Below, piece after piece: positions 12,579 to 19,262 of a stretch of DNA of 38,717 nucleotides. This DNA comes from JANWZL01 sp037445185 (GTDB lineage: Bacteria; Pseudomonadota; Gammaproteobacteria; Burkholderiales; Thiobacillaceae), in assembly GCA_037445185.1 (NCBI GenBank), contig JBBIKZ010000008.1, forward strand, positions 1 through 38,717, written 5' to 3'. A program made the position numbers and the translations under genes. Positions within the stretch are counted from its first letter, which is position 1; the number at the start of each line of letters is the position of its first letter. Below the pieces are notes generated by a model that worked only from the letters and a program-made list of their open reading frames with translations, was not told the origin of the DNA and did not search any database.

Positions 12579-13526
12579 GTGGATAATTTCGCCACCCAAA
12601 CCGCAGGCGTCAGCATGAACACGCAAAGCCACCGGCTATCGGAAAAGAGGCTGCGTAAGGCCAAAGAGAAGGGCATCGAGATCGTGTTGTTCCTGGCGGC
12701 GCTGTCGGCCGTGGCGACCACGACGGCCATCGTCGCCATCCTGTTGTACGAAGCCGTGGGTTTTTTCGAACACGTCTCCCTGGTGGAATTCCTCACCAAC
12801 ACCCAGTGGACGCCCATGTTCGAAAACCCCCAGTACGGCATCCTGCCGCTGCTGGCCGGTACCCTGGTCACCACGGGGGTGGCCTTGTGCGTGGCTGTGC
12901 CCATCGGCGTGATCATTGCCATCTATCTGTCCGAATTCGCGCCGCACAGCGTGCGCGAGACCGTCAAACCCTTCCTGGAGCTGCTCGAGGGGGTGCCGAC
13001 GGTGGTCTATGGCTATTTCGCCCTGCTGCTCGTCACGCCCTTGCTGCAGACCTTCATGCCCGACCTGCCGGGTTTCAACATGCTCGGGCCGGGCATCGTC
13101 ATCGGCATCATGATCATCCCCTATGTCTCCTCCGTGTCGGAGGACGCCATGCGCGCCGTGCCCATGAGTCTGCGCGAGGGCGCTTATGCCGTGGGGGCGA
13201 CCCGTTTCCAGACCGCCGTTGGCGTGGTGCTGCCGGCGGCCATCTCTGGCGTGCTGGCCGCCTTCATCCTGGGTATTTCCCGCGCGGTGGGCGAGACCAT
13301 GGTGGTCGCCGTTGCCGCCGGCCAGCAGCCCAACTTCACCTGGGATCCGCGTGAGCCCGCTGCCACCATCACCGCATACATCGTCCAGGTCGCCATGGGC
13401 GATCTGCCACATGGCAGCATCGCCTACCAGAGCATCTTCGCTGCCGGCCTGGTGCTGGTATTGATGACCCTGGTGTTCAACATCCTCGGCCACCTGTTGC
13501 GCCGGCGCTTCCGCGAGGCCTACTGA
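12579..13526 (+). CDS. pstC: Phosphate ABC transporter, permease PstC
   Basis: This is one of the two membrane subunits of the high-affinity phosphate importer. It has 315 residues from the GTG start. There are six transmembrane helices, with the ABC permease coupling loop EGAYAVGATRFQTAVGVVLP and a conserved EGVPTVVYGYFAL segment. The GTG at 12579 has GAGG with 5-nt spacing. An ATG at 12615 gives MNTQSHRL and is a real alternative with a weaker ribosome-binding site. The stop overlaps the pstA start by one base (TGATG). Confidence 0.95.
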   Translation: MDNFATQTAGVSMNTQSHRLSEKRLRKAKEKGIEIVLFLAALSAVATTTAIVAILLYEAVGFFEHVSLVEFLTNTQWTPMFENPQYGILPLLAGTLVTTGVALCVAVPIGVIIAIYLSEFAPHSVRETVKPFLELLEGVPTVVYGYFALLLVTPLLQTFMPDLPGFNMLGPGIVIGIMIIPYVSSVSEDAMRAVPMSLREGAYAVGATRFQTAVGVVLPAAISGVLAAFILGISRAVGETMVVAVAAGQQPNFTWDPREPAATITAYIVQVAMGDLPHGSIAYQSIFAAGLVLVLMTLVFNILGHLLRRRFREAY

Positions 13527-14461
13527 TGCACCCGACCGAACTGCACACCCTGCGCGAGCTCATCGCGCGACACAAACGCTACGACATCCTGTTCGGCATC
13601 ATCGGCTTGCTCGCCACCCTGGTGGGGGTGGTGACCCTATTGGCACTGTTCATCGACCTGATCATCGACGGCTACGGGCGCCTGACCCCCGACTTTTTCA
13701 TGAACTTTCCCTCGCGCCACGCCTCCGAGGCGGGCATCCTCTCCGCCTGGGTTGGCACCACCCTGGTCATGTTGGTGACCGTCTTCGCCGCCGTGCCTTT
13801 GGGTGTGGCGGCGGCGATCTATCTGGAGGAATACGCGCCGCGCAATTGGGTGACCGACCTGATCGAAGTCAACGTCACCAACCTCGCAGGGGTGCCATCC
13901 ATCGTCTATGGCCTGCTCGCCCTGGGTCTGTTCGTCTATATTCTGGACTTCGGCCAAAGCATCCTCTCGGCCGGCCTGACGCTGGCGCTCTTGATCCTGC
14001 CAGTCATCATCATCGCCACCCGCGAGTCACTGCGCGCCATACCCATCGCCATACGCGAGGCGGCCTATGCCTTGGGGGCGACGCGCTGGCAGGTGGTGAG
14101 CGAACACCTCGTCCCCTATGCCATGGGGGGTATCCTGACCGGCGTCATCATCGGCCTGGCCCGCGCCATCGGTGAGACCGCGCCGGTCATCACCATTGGT
14201 GCGCTCACCTTCATCGCCTTCCTGCCTCCCGCTCCCTTTACCATCGATCCAGCCACAGACCAGATGGCCGGTCCGTTTGACTGGCTGTTCTCGCCCTTTA
14301 GCGTACTGCCCATCCAGATGTTCAACTGGGTCTCGCGCCCACAGCCCGCCTTTCTGGAAAACGCCGCCGCCACGGGCATCGTCATCATCATTGCCACCCT
14401 GGCGATGAACGCCCTCGCGATCTGGTTGCGCTACCGCATTCGCAAAAACATCAAGTGGTGA
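13526..14461 (+). CDS. pstA: Phosphate ABC transporter, permease PstA
   Basis: This is the second membrane subunit, pairing with PstC. It has 311 residues and six transmembrane helices, the PstA signature NLAGVPSIVYGLLAL and the coupling helix EAAYALGATRWQVVSEHLVP. Its ATG overlaps the pstC stop, and pstB begins within a few bases of its stop, so pstC, pstA and pstB form a tightly coupled unit. Confidence 0.96.
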   Translation: MHPTELHTLRELIARHKRYDILFGIIGLLATLVGVVTLLALFIDLIIDGYGRLTPDFFMNFPSRHASEAGILSAWVGTTLVMLVTVFAAVPLGVAAAIYLEEYAPRNWVTDLIEVNVTNLAGVPSIVYGLLALGLFVYILDFGQSILSAGLTLALLILPVIIIATRESLRAIPIAIREAAYALGATRWQVVSEHLVPYAMGGILTGVIIGLARAIGETAPVITIGALTFIAFLPPAPFTIDPATDQMAGPFDWLFSPFSVLPIQMFNWVSRPQPAFLENAAATGIVIIIATLAMNALAIWLRYRIRKNIKW

Positions 14462-14466
14462 ACCCC

Positions 14467-15255
14467 ATGACCGCACACCTGTACCCCGAGCTTGGGTCGC
14501 TCAAGGCCGAGACGCGGGCATTCAACTTCTACTACGGTTCGAACCATGCCCTGAAGAACATCAATCTGCCCATCGCGGAACACAAGGTGACCGCACTTAT
14601 CGGTCCCTCCGGCTGTGGCAAGTCCACCCTGTTGCGCAGCTTCAACCGCATGCACGACCTGTACCCGGGCAACCGCTACGAAGGCGAGATCATGCTCTAT
14701 CCGGACAACGTGAACATGATCTCCCCGGGGGTCGACCCTATCGAGGTGCGCATGCGTGTGGCGATGGTGTTCCAAAAGCCCAACCCCTTCCCCAAATCGA
14801 TCTATGACAATGTCGCCTACGGGCTCAGGGTGCGCGGCGAGAATCGCAAAGGCGTGCTCGACGAGCGGGTGGAAGCGGCGCTGCGCAGTGCCGCCCTGTG
14901 GGAGGAAGTCAAGGACCGGCTCGCGGACCTCGCCTTCAACCTCTCCGGCGGACAGCAGCAGCGCCTTTGCATCGCTCGCGCCCTGGCCGCCGATCCGGAA
15001 ATCCTGCTCTTCGATGAACCCACCTCCGCCCTCGACCCCATCGCCACCGCCAGCATCGAAGAGCTGGTGGCGGAATTGAAAGAGAAGGTCACCATCCTCA
15101 TCGTCACTCATAACATGCAGCAGGCGGCGCGAGTCTCCGACTACACCGCCTTCATGTATCTGGGTGAGTTGATCGAGTTTGGGCCCACGGACGAGTTGTT
15201 CGTCAAACCGAAGAACAAGCAGACAGAAGACTACATCACCGGCCGCTTCGGTTGA
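14467..15255 (+). CDS. pstB: Phosphate ABC transporter, ATP-binding protein PstB
   Basis: PstB is the ATPase that drives PstCA. From the ATG at 14467 it has 262 residues. It shows Walker A GPSGCGKST, a Q-loop in MVFQKPNPFPKSIYDN, signature LSGGQQQR, Walker B ILLFDEPTSALD and the H-loop VTHNMQQAARVSD. A GTG at 14455, inside the end of pstA, would add four residues; neither start has a strong Shine-Dalgarno. phoU, which normally follows and helps PstSCAB signal to PhoR, is missing. A four-fold Pho-box-like array lies about 40 bp downstream instead. Confidence 0.96.
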   Translation: MTAHLYPELGSLKAETRAFNFYYGSNHALKNINLPIAEHKVTALIGPSGCGKSTLLRSFNRMHDLYPGNRYEGEIMLYPDNVNMISPGVDPIEVRMRVAMVFQKPNPFPKSIYDNVAYGLRVRGENRKGVLDERVEAALRSAALWEEVKDRLADLAFNLSGGQQQRLCIARALAADPEILLFDEPTSALDPIATASIEELVAELKEKVTILIVTHNMQQAARVSDYTAFMYLGELIEFGPTDELFVKPKNKQTEDYITGRFG

Positions 15256-15674
15256 TGGCACCTCCGGACCGGTCTGCACGAGGTGTCGGCGATGCCCTGA
15301 CATCGGTTGTCATAAAAACGACATATAAATGTCATACAAAGCATGGCTGGTCTATGTATCATCCAAGCCTGATCTGTCCTTGGGGCATGTGCTGACCCTT
15401 GGCAGCGTGGCGGCCATATCTTCTGGCATGACCGTATGCCCAAGAAGGCATAGGCCAATGCAAGGAAACGCTCGAACAATTGGCGAGCGGGATAAACTCA
15501 AGGCGCAACGTGCGCAGCGACCCTAACCGGTAAAGCAGGTCGGCGAAAGTGCTAGCACCGCGCTACGCTGGGTGCGCCCGCGTAGTCACTCATTCAGCGT
15601 ATGCCCCATGGCAAATCAGGGTTAGATTCGCCTGCGGTCTGACCTCGCAGGATCGTCGACGAGGAGCCGGGACC
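15256..15674 (+). other. Non-coding structured region after pstB
   Basis: No gene is supported in these 419 bases. A TGTCAT array lies at 15297-15335. Several hairpins follow: CTTCTGGCAT pairing with ATGCC and AGAAG around 15419-15450, CGCTCG/CGAGCG near 15470-15490, GCGCA/TGCGC near 15502-15514, and a bulged hairpin at 15563-15585 (CTACGC with GCGTAG, inner GGG with CCC). No T-tract follows any of them. The region could be a long structured 5' leader of the 80-residue protein gene or a small RNA. Confidence 0.4.
15297..15340 (+). promoter_or_regulatory. Candidate Pho-box array with -10 element
   Basis: Four TGTCAT-type repeats occur in a row: CTGACAT (15297), TTGTCAT (15307), ACGACAT (15318) and ATGTCAT (15329). 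The last three are spaced at exactly 11 bp, the period of PhoB half-sites. TACAAA at 15335-15340 lies 10 nt after the 15307-15324 box and could serve as a -10 element. The orientation drives transcription rightwards, away from pstB. Confidence 0.6.
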
Positions 15675-15917
15675 ATGGCTAACGCTGTCAAGTCTGTCGC
15701 GAAATACGTGCGCAAGAACAAGGATGAGCAGGGCGCGCTCATCCTACGCGAGTTGTGCGAGGCCCTGGAAAACGGTCAGCCTTTCGTCCTCACGCGCCTG
15801 TATGATATGTCTCCCAAGGCCTATGAGCTAGCTATGGCCCTGTTGTCCGACTGGCGCGTCGATCGCCATCTCACACAGCGGCGCTTCTCCAAGTACTTCG
15901 ACCAGGTCGAGGACTGA
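15675..15917 (+). CDS. Conserved-looking hypothetical protein, 80 residues
   Basis: I do not recognise this protein. It is 80 residues long with no signal peptide or membrane segment. It has a basic N-terminus (VKSVAKYVRKNKDEQ), a helical middle (LILRELCEALENG) and a C-terminal part with YELAMALLSDWRVDRHLTQR, ending in acidic residues. It looks like a small cytoplasmic alpha-helical protein, possibly binding nucleic acid or protein. The ATG has GAGGAG at 15661-15666 and codon use like its neighbours, so it is probably real. It sits where phoU might be expected and downstream of a Pho-box array, which suggests but does not prove a role in phosphate response. Confidence 0.7.
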   Translation: MANAVKSVAKYVRKNKDEQGALILRELCEALENGQPFVLTRLYDMSPKAYELAMALLSDWRVDRHLTQRRFSKYFDQVED

Positions 15918-15932
15918 TCCCGGCGGGGCAGT

Positions 15933-16057
15933 GCCTGGCCAGGCCCATAGCCGTCAGCGTTCAACTGTGGAGCAGTCGTCGGCCGGCCTGCAGACAGAAA
16001 ACCGCCAGGCCAACCCCCGGTCTGCCTTGACGGCGCCGGTGGACGCCTGCATGCAGG
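15933..16057. repeat. Two perfect 12-bp palindromes before tpiA
   Basis: GCCTGGCCAGGC (15933-15944) and CCTGCATGCAGG (16046-16057) are both perfect palindromes in the 227-bp gap between the 80-residue protein gene and tpiA. They could be regulator sites or chance in GC-rich DNA. Apart from these and the tpiA promoter, nothing else is recognised in the gap. Confidence 0.3.
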
Positions 16058-16087
16058 AAGGATAGGGGTGCCGAGTGGGCGGCCGAT

Positions 16088-16116
16088 TTGACCCACGCAG
16101 CTGCAGGGACTAATAT
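16088..16116 (+). promoter_or_regulatory. Sigma-70 promoter of tpiA-secG
   Basis: TTGACC (16088-16093) and TAATAT (16111-16116) are separated by 17 bp. The downstream sequence is AT-rich (ATTCATAATTTATTTG), in contrast to the GC-rich surroundings. Transcription would start near 16123, about 20 bases before tpiA. Confidence 0.75.
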
Positions 16117-16144
16117 TCATAATTTATTTGGTGAGTGGTGAGCC

Positions 16145-16891
16145 ATGCGTCGCAAACTCGTCGCCGGCAACTGGAAGATGCACGGCAATCTGGTCGACAA
16201 CGATGCCCTGCTGGCTGGCATCCTGGCCGGCATGGGTGAGGTCAAGGCCGATGTCGCCGTCTGCGTGCCGTTTCCCTATCTGCACCAGACCAAGACCAAG
16301 CTGGCCGGCTCGCGGGTGGCGTGGGGCGCGCAGAACTTGAGCCAGCACGCCAAGGGGGCCTATACCGGCGAGGTGTCCGCCCAGATGCTCAACGATTTCG
16401 AGTGTCGCTATGTCATCGTCGGTCACTCCGAGCGGCGTGCCCTGTACGGCGAGAGCGACGCGCTGGTGGCCGAGAAGTACGCCGCCGCCCAGACCGCGGG
16501 CTTGATCCCCATCCTCTGCGTCGGCGAGACCCTGGAGGAGCGCGAAGCCGGCGTCACGGAGGCAGTGGTCGGACGTCAACTGGATGCCGTGTTGAACAAG
16601 TCGGGGGTCATCTCGCTGGCCAATGCCGTCATCGCCTACGAGCCGGTGTGGGCCATAGGCACCGGCCGGACGGCCAGTCCCGAGCAGGCGCAGGCCGTGC
16701 ATGCCTTCATACGCGGCAAGATTCGCGCCCTGGACGCGGAGGTGGCAGAGCATCTGATCATCCAATACGGTGGCAGCGTCAAGGCCAGCAATGCGGCGGA
16801 GCTGTTCGCACAGCCCGACATCGACGGCGGCCTGATCGGCGGTGCCTCACTGAATGCGGAGGAGTTCCTGGCCATCTGCCGGGCGGCTTGA
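16145..16891 (+). CDS. tpiA: Triosephosphate isomerase
   Basis: This glycolytic and gluconeogenic enzyme interconverts dihydroxyacetone phosphate and glyceraldehyde-3-phosphate. The 248-residue TIM barrel shows Asn9 and Lys11 (AGNWKMHG), catalytic His94 (VGHSERR), catalytic Glu166 in AYEPVWAIGTG with the mobile loop after it, and the phosphate-binding GGSV and GGLIGGASL motifs. It has its own promoter and precedes secG by 14 bp, the usual tpiA-secG pairing. Confidence 0.97.
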   Translation: MRRKLVAGNWKMHGNLVDNDALLAGILAGMGEVKADVAVCVPFPYLHQTKTKLAGSRVAWGAQNLSQHAKGAYTGEVSAQMLNDFECRYVIVGHSERRALYGESDALVAEKYAAAQTAGLIPILCVGETLEEREAGVTEAVVGRQLDAVLNKSGVISLANAVIAYEPVWAIGTGRTASPEQAQAVHAFIRGKIRALDAEVAEHLIIQYGGSVKASNAAELFAQPDIDGGLIGGASLNAEEFLAICRAA

Positions 16892-16905
16892 GGAATGTTC
16901 GTATC

Positions 16906-17244
16906 GTGGAACTGATCGTCTGGATCCTGCATATCTTGGTGGCGCTCGGCGTCATCGCCCTGGTCCTGCTGCAGCATGGCAAGGGTGCCGACATGGGTGC
17001 GGCCTTCGGCAGCGGCGCCTCGGGCAGCCTCTTCGGCGCCTCGGGGTCGGCCAACTTCCTGTCCCGCACCACGGCCGTGCTCGCCACCATGTTCTTTCTG
17101 ACCAGCCTGGGGCTCACTTACTTCTCCAGCGAGAAGGCGGAGGCCGTCAAGCCCGCGCCCGTGCCGACCCAGCCGGCGGCGCCGGCAGCCCCTGCGCCGC
17201 CGGCCCAGGGGGGGCAGGGCAAGCCGGTCGAGATCCCGAGGTGA
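16906..17244 (+). CDS. secG: Preprotein translocase subunit SecG
   Basis: SecG is the small accessory membrane subunit of the SecYEG translocon. The 112-residue protein has two transmembrane helices (about 3-22 and 53-73), with the conserved cytoplasmic loop GKGADMGAAFGSGASGSLFG between them, and a Pro/Ala-rich tail. The start is GTG at 16906, giving MELIVWILH, with AGGA 11 nt upstream. No ATG is available in frame near the conserved N-terminus. Confidence 0.93.
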   Translation: MELIVWILHILVALGVIALVLLQHGKGADMGAAFGSGASGSLFGASGSANFLSRTTAVLATMFFLTSLGLTYFSSEKAEAVKPAPVPTQPAAPAAPAPPAQGGQGKPVEIPR

Positions 17245-17276
17245 GCAATGTCCCGCACGAGCGCGGATTTGTACAT

Positions 17277-17361
17277 GCCGACGTGGTGGAATTGGTAGAC
17301 ACGCTGTCTTGAGGGGGCAGTGCGGAAACGCGTGCGAGTTCGAGTCTCGCCGTCGGCACCA
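17277..17361 (+). tRNA. tRNA-Leu (anticodon GAG)
   Basis: A class II tRNA cloverleaf is visible. The acceptor arm GCCGACG pairs with CGTCGGC, the D-arm contains AATTGGTAGA, the anticodon stem CTGTC/GGCAG encloses TTGAGGG with anticodon GAG, there is a long variable arm (GCG-GAAA-CGC), and the T-arm GCGAG-TTCGAGT-CTCGC precedes an encoded CCA. tRNA-Leu(GAG) downstream of secG is a conserved arrangement also seen in E. coli. Confidence 0.97.
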
Positions 17362-17373
17362 TCGAAATTTCTT

Positions 17374-17422
17374 ATGGACCCCGTCGTCCATTTAATAACC
17401 CATTGATAACAATGGGTTTTTT
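17374..17422 (+). terminator. Terminator after tRNA-Leu
   Basis: AACCCATTG (17397-17405), the loop ATAA and CAATGGGTT (17410-17418) form a 9-bp stem that runs into TTTTTTG and a second T-run. A smaller hairpin, ATGGAC/GTCCAT (17374-17391), precedes it. This is a clear intrinsic terminator separating tpiA-secG-tRNA from the nuo operon. Confidence 0.9.
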
Positions 17423-17435
17423 GTTTTTTCTTGGC

Positions 17436-17465
17436 TTGACACCCGCAAGCGTCGCCGAATAGACT
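17436..17465 (+). promoter_or_regulatory. Sigma-70 promoter of the nuo operon
   Basis: A perfect TTGACA (17436-17441) is followed after 18 bp by TAGACT (17460-17465). Transcription would begin near 17472, about 30 bases before nuoA. No other clear promoter is seen within the nuo genes. Confidence 0.7.
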
Positions 17466-17503
17466 GCATGCTCGCGATTGCCACCTGCTGACCACTAGAC
17501 CGC

Positions 17504-17860
17504 ATGCTGGAAAACTATTTCCCGATTCTGTTGTTCATCCTGGTGGGTCTGGCCGTCGGCATTGGTCCCATGCTCTTTGGCTGGGCGCTCTCGCCCAACC
17601 GCCCGGATGCCGAAAAACTCTCCCCCTACGAATGCGGTTTCGAGGCCTTCGAGGATGCGCGCATGAAGTTCGATGTGCGCTACTACCTGGTGGCCATCTT
17701 GTTCATACTGTTCGACCTGGAGATCGCCTTCCTCTTCCCTTGGGCCGTGGTCTTGGAGGACATCGGCGCCTTCGGTTTCTGGGCGATGGTGGTCTTTCTG
17801 ACCATCCTGGTGGTGGGCTTCGTCTATGAGTGGATGAAGGGCGCCTTGGAATGGGAATGA
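17504..17860 (+). CDS. nuoA: NADH-quinone oxidoreductase subunit A
   Basis: NuoA is a small membrane subunit of respiratory complex I at the junction with the peripheral arm. The 118 residues contain three transmembrane helices. The conserved loop KLSPYECGFEAFEDARMKFD lies between helices 1 and 2, and the second helix has FDLEIAFLFPWA. It is the first gene of a fourteen-gene nuo operon. No strong Shine-Dalgarno precedes the ATG. Confidence 0.96.
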   Translation: MLENYFPILLFILVGLAVGIGPMLFGWALSPNRPDAEKLSPYECGFEAFEDARMKFDVRYYLVAILFILFDLEIAFLFPWAVVLEDIGAFGFWAMVVFLTILVVGFVYEWMKGALEWE

Positions 17861-17881
17861 CGACGTGAGGCAGAGGCGGCT

Positions 17882-18358
17882 ATGAGCATAGAGGGCATCT
17901 TGGAGAAAGGCTTCGTCACCACCACTGCGGACTCGGTGATCAACTGGGCCAAGACCGGCTCGCTCTGGCCCATGACCTTCGGGCTCGCCTGCTGCGCGGT
18001 GGAGATGATGCACGCCGGTGCGTCGCGCTATGATATGGACCGCTTCGGCATCGTCTTCCGCCCCAGCCCGCGGCAGTCCGACCTGATGATCGTCGCCGGG
18101 ACGCTCACCAACAAGATGGCGCCGGCCTTGCGTAAGGTCTACGACCAGATGGCCGAGCCGCGCTGGGTGCTGTCCATGGGTTCCTGCGCCAACGGCGGCG
18201 GTTATTACCATTACTCCTATTCCGTGGTGCGCGGCTGTGACCGCATCGTGCCGGTGGATGTCTATGTGCCGGGCTGCCCGCCCACGGCCGAGGCCCTGCT
18301 CTACGGCCTGATCCAGCTGCAGAAAAAGATCCGCCGTACCAACACCATCGCCCGCTGA
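17882..18358 (+). CDS. nuoB: NADH-quinone oxidoreductase subunit B
   Basis: NuoB carries cluster N2, the last [4Fe-4S] centre that passes electrons to quinone. The 158-residue protein has the adjacent cysteines Cys37-Cys38 (GLACCAVEM), Cys102 (GSCANGGG) and Cys132 (VPGCPPTAE), the expected N2 ligands. It begins 21 bp after nuoA with AGAGGCGG upstream. Confidence 0.97.
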   Translation: MSIEGILEKGFVTTTADSVINWAKTGSLWPMTFGLACCAVEMMHAGASRYDMDRFGIVFRPSPRQSDLMIVAGTLTNKMAPALRKVYDQMAEPRWVLSMGSCANGGGYYHYSYSVVRGCDRIVPVDVYVPGCPPTAEALLYGLIQLQKKIRRTNTIAR

Positions 18359-18372
18359 GGACAGACGACGAC

Positions 18373-18978
18373 ATGCCGTTGACACCGCAAGCCTTGGCTG
18401 CGCGCCTGCAAGAGACATTAGGCGAAAAGATCGCCGCCAGCCGCGTGGCCCTGGGCGAGGTGACCATCGAGGTCGGTCCCCAAGACTGGCTCGACGTCGC
18501 CCGCCGTCTGCACGACGAGCCCACGCTCGCCTTCGACATGCTGATCGATCTGTGCGGTGTGGACTACTCCGCTTACAAGGACGGGGCATGGCAGGGCAGG
18601 CGCTTTGCGGTGGTGCTGCACCTGCTGTCGATTGCGCGCAACCATCGCCTGCGGGTGCGTGCGTTCTGCGCCGACGATGACCTGCCGATGCTGCCCTCGC
18701 TGGTCGACATCTGGCCGGCGGCCAATTGGTTCGAGCGGGAGGCGTTCGACCTCTACGGCATCGTCTTCGAAGGTCATCCCGATCTACGGCGGCTGCTCAC
18801 CGATTACGGCTTCATCGGCCACCCCTTCCGCAAGGACTTCCCCCTCTCCGGTCAGGTCGAGATGCGCTACGACCCACAGTTGCGGCGGGTCATCTACCAG
18901 CCGGTCACGATCGATCCGCGCGAGGTGACCCCGCGCATCGTGCGCGAGGATAACTACGGGGCTGCCGGCCGTGGCTGA
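18373..18978 (+). CDS. nuoC: NADH-quinone oxidoreductase subunit C
   Basis: NuoC is the 30-kDa peripheral subunit that contacts NuoD and the quinone site. It has 201 residues with the signatures WFEREAFDLYGIVFEGHPDL and FRKDFPLSG followed by QPVTIDPREVTPRIVREDNY. Its last eight bases overlap a GTG that begins a duplicated copy of the nuoD 5' end (18971). This shows that nuoC and nuoD originally overlapped here before extra repeat units separated them. Confidence 0.96.
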   Translation: MPLTPQALAARLQETLGEKIAASRVALGEVTIEVGPQDWLDVARRLHDEPTLAFDMLIDLCGVDYSAYKDGAWQGRRFAVVLHLLSIARNHRLRVRAFCADDDLPMLPSLVDIWPAANWFEREAFDLYGIVFEGHPDLRRLLTDYGFIGHPFRKDFPLSGQVEMRYDPQLRRVIYQPVTIDPREVTPRIVREDNYGAAGRG

Positions 18979-19114
18979 GATCCGCAATTACACGCTGAAT
19001 TTTAGCTCCGGCCGGCCTGCGGCCTTAACGTTCGCGGCGCTCACGTTAGCCTGCGCTGAAATTCAGCTGCATCCTTCGGGTATGCACACCTTGCCTTCGG
19101 TCAAGAGCCTCTGA
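18971..19114 (+). other. Mini-ORF 1 in the tandem repeat (47 codons)
   Basis: GTG at 18971 opens a 47-codon frame that starts with the nuoD N-terminus (AEIRNYTLNF), continues through foreign sequence (SSGRPAALTFAALTLACAEI) and stops at TGA 19112-19114. Its start overlaps the nuoC stop, and its stop lies two bases before the next ATG. It may only relay ribosomes by termination and reinitiation; a functional peptide is not implied. Confidence 0.35.
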
Positions 19115-19116
19115 GC

Positions 19117-19260
19117 ATGGCTGAGATCCGCAATTACACGCTGAATTTTAGCTCCGGCCGGCCTGCGGCCTTAACGTTCGCGGCGCTCACGTTAGCCTGC
19201 GCTGAAATTCAGCTGCATCCTTCGGGTATGCACACCTTGCCTTCGGTCAAGAGCCTCTGA
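19117..19260 (+). other. Mini-ORF 2 in the tandem repeat (47 codons)
   Basis: This encodes the same 47-residue peptide as the first unit, but starting with ATG. It stops at TGA 19258-19260, two bases before the real nuoD ATG at 19263. Together with unit 1 it bridges the 292-bp insertion with almost continuous translation from nuoC to nuoD. Confidence 0.35.
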
Positions 19261-19262
19261 GC

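Larger units (their letters stand above)
18971..19262 (+). repeat. Two tandem 146-bp repeats at the nuoC/nuoD junction
   Basis: Positions 18971-19116 and 19117-19262 are identical except for the first base (G or A). The first 33 bases of each unit equal the first 33 bases of the real nuoD at 19263 (again apart from that base), so a third, partial copy follows. Each unit is nuoD codons 1-11 plus about 113 bp of foreign sequence. That sequence contains a 13-bp inverted repeat (18994-19006 with 19055-19067, one mismatch) and an inner TAACGT/ACGTTA hairpin. Confidence 0.95.

Noticed and set aside
15340..15660. Known riboswitch or housekeeping RNA after pstB
   Set aside because: I compared it by memory with TPP, cobalamin, cyclic-di-GMP, tmRNA, SRP and RNase P motifs and found no convincing conserved core. 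It is left as an unexplained structured region.
19004..19116. Integron attC site in the nuoC/nuoD repeat
   Set aside because: The inner hairpin has TTAAC and GTTAG ends that recall attC, but the 7-base core-site patterns do not match on either side and no integrase or cassette is present.
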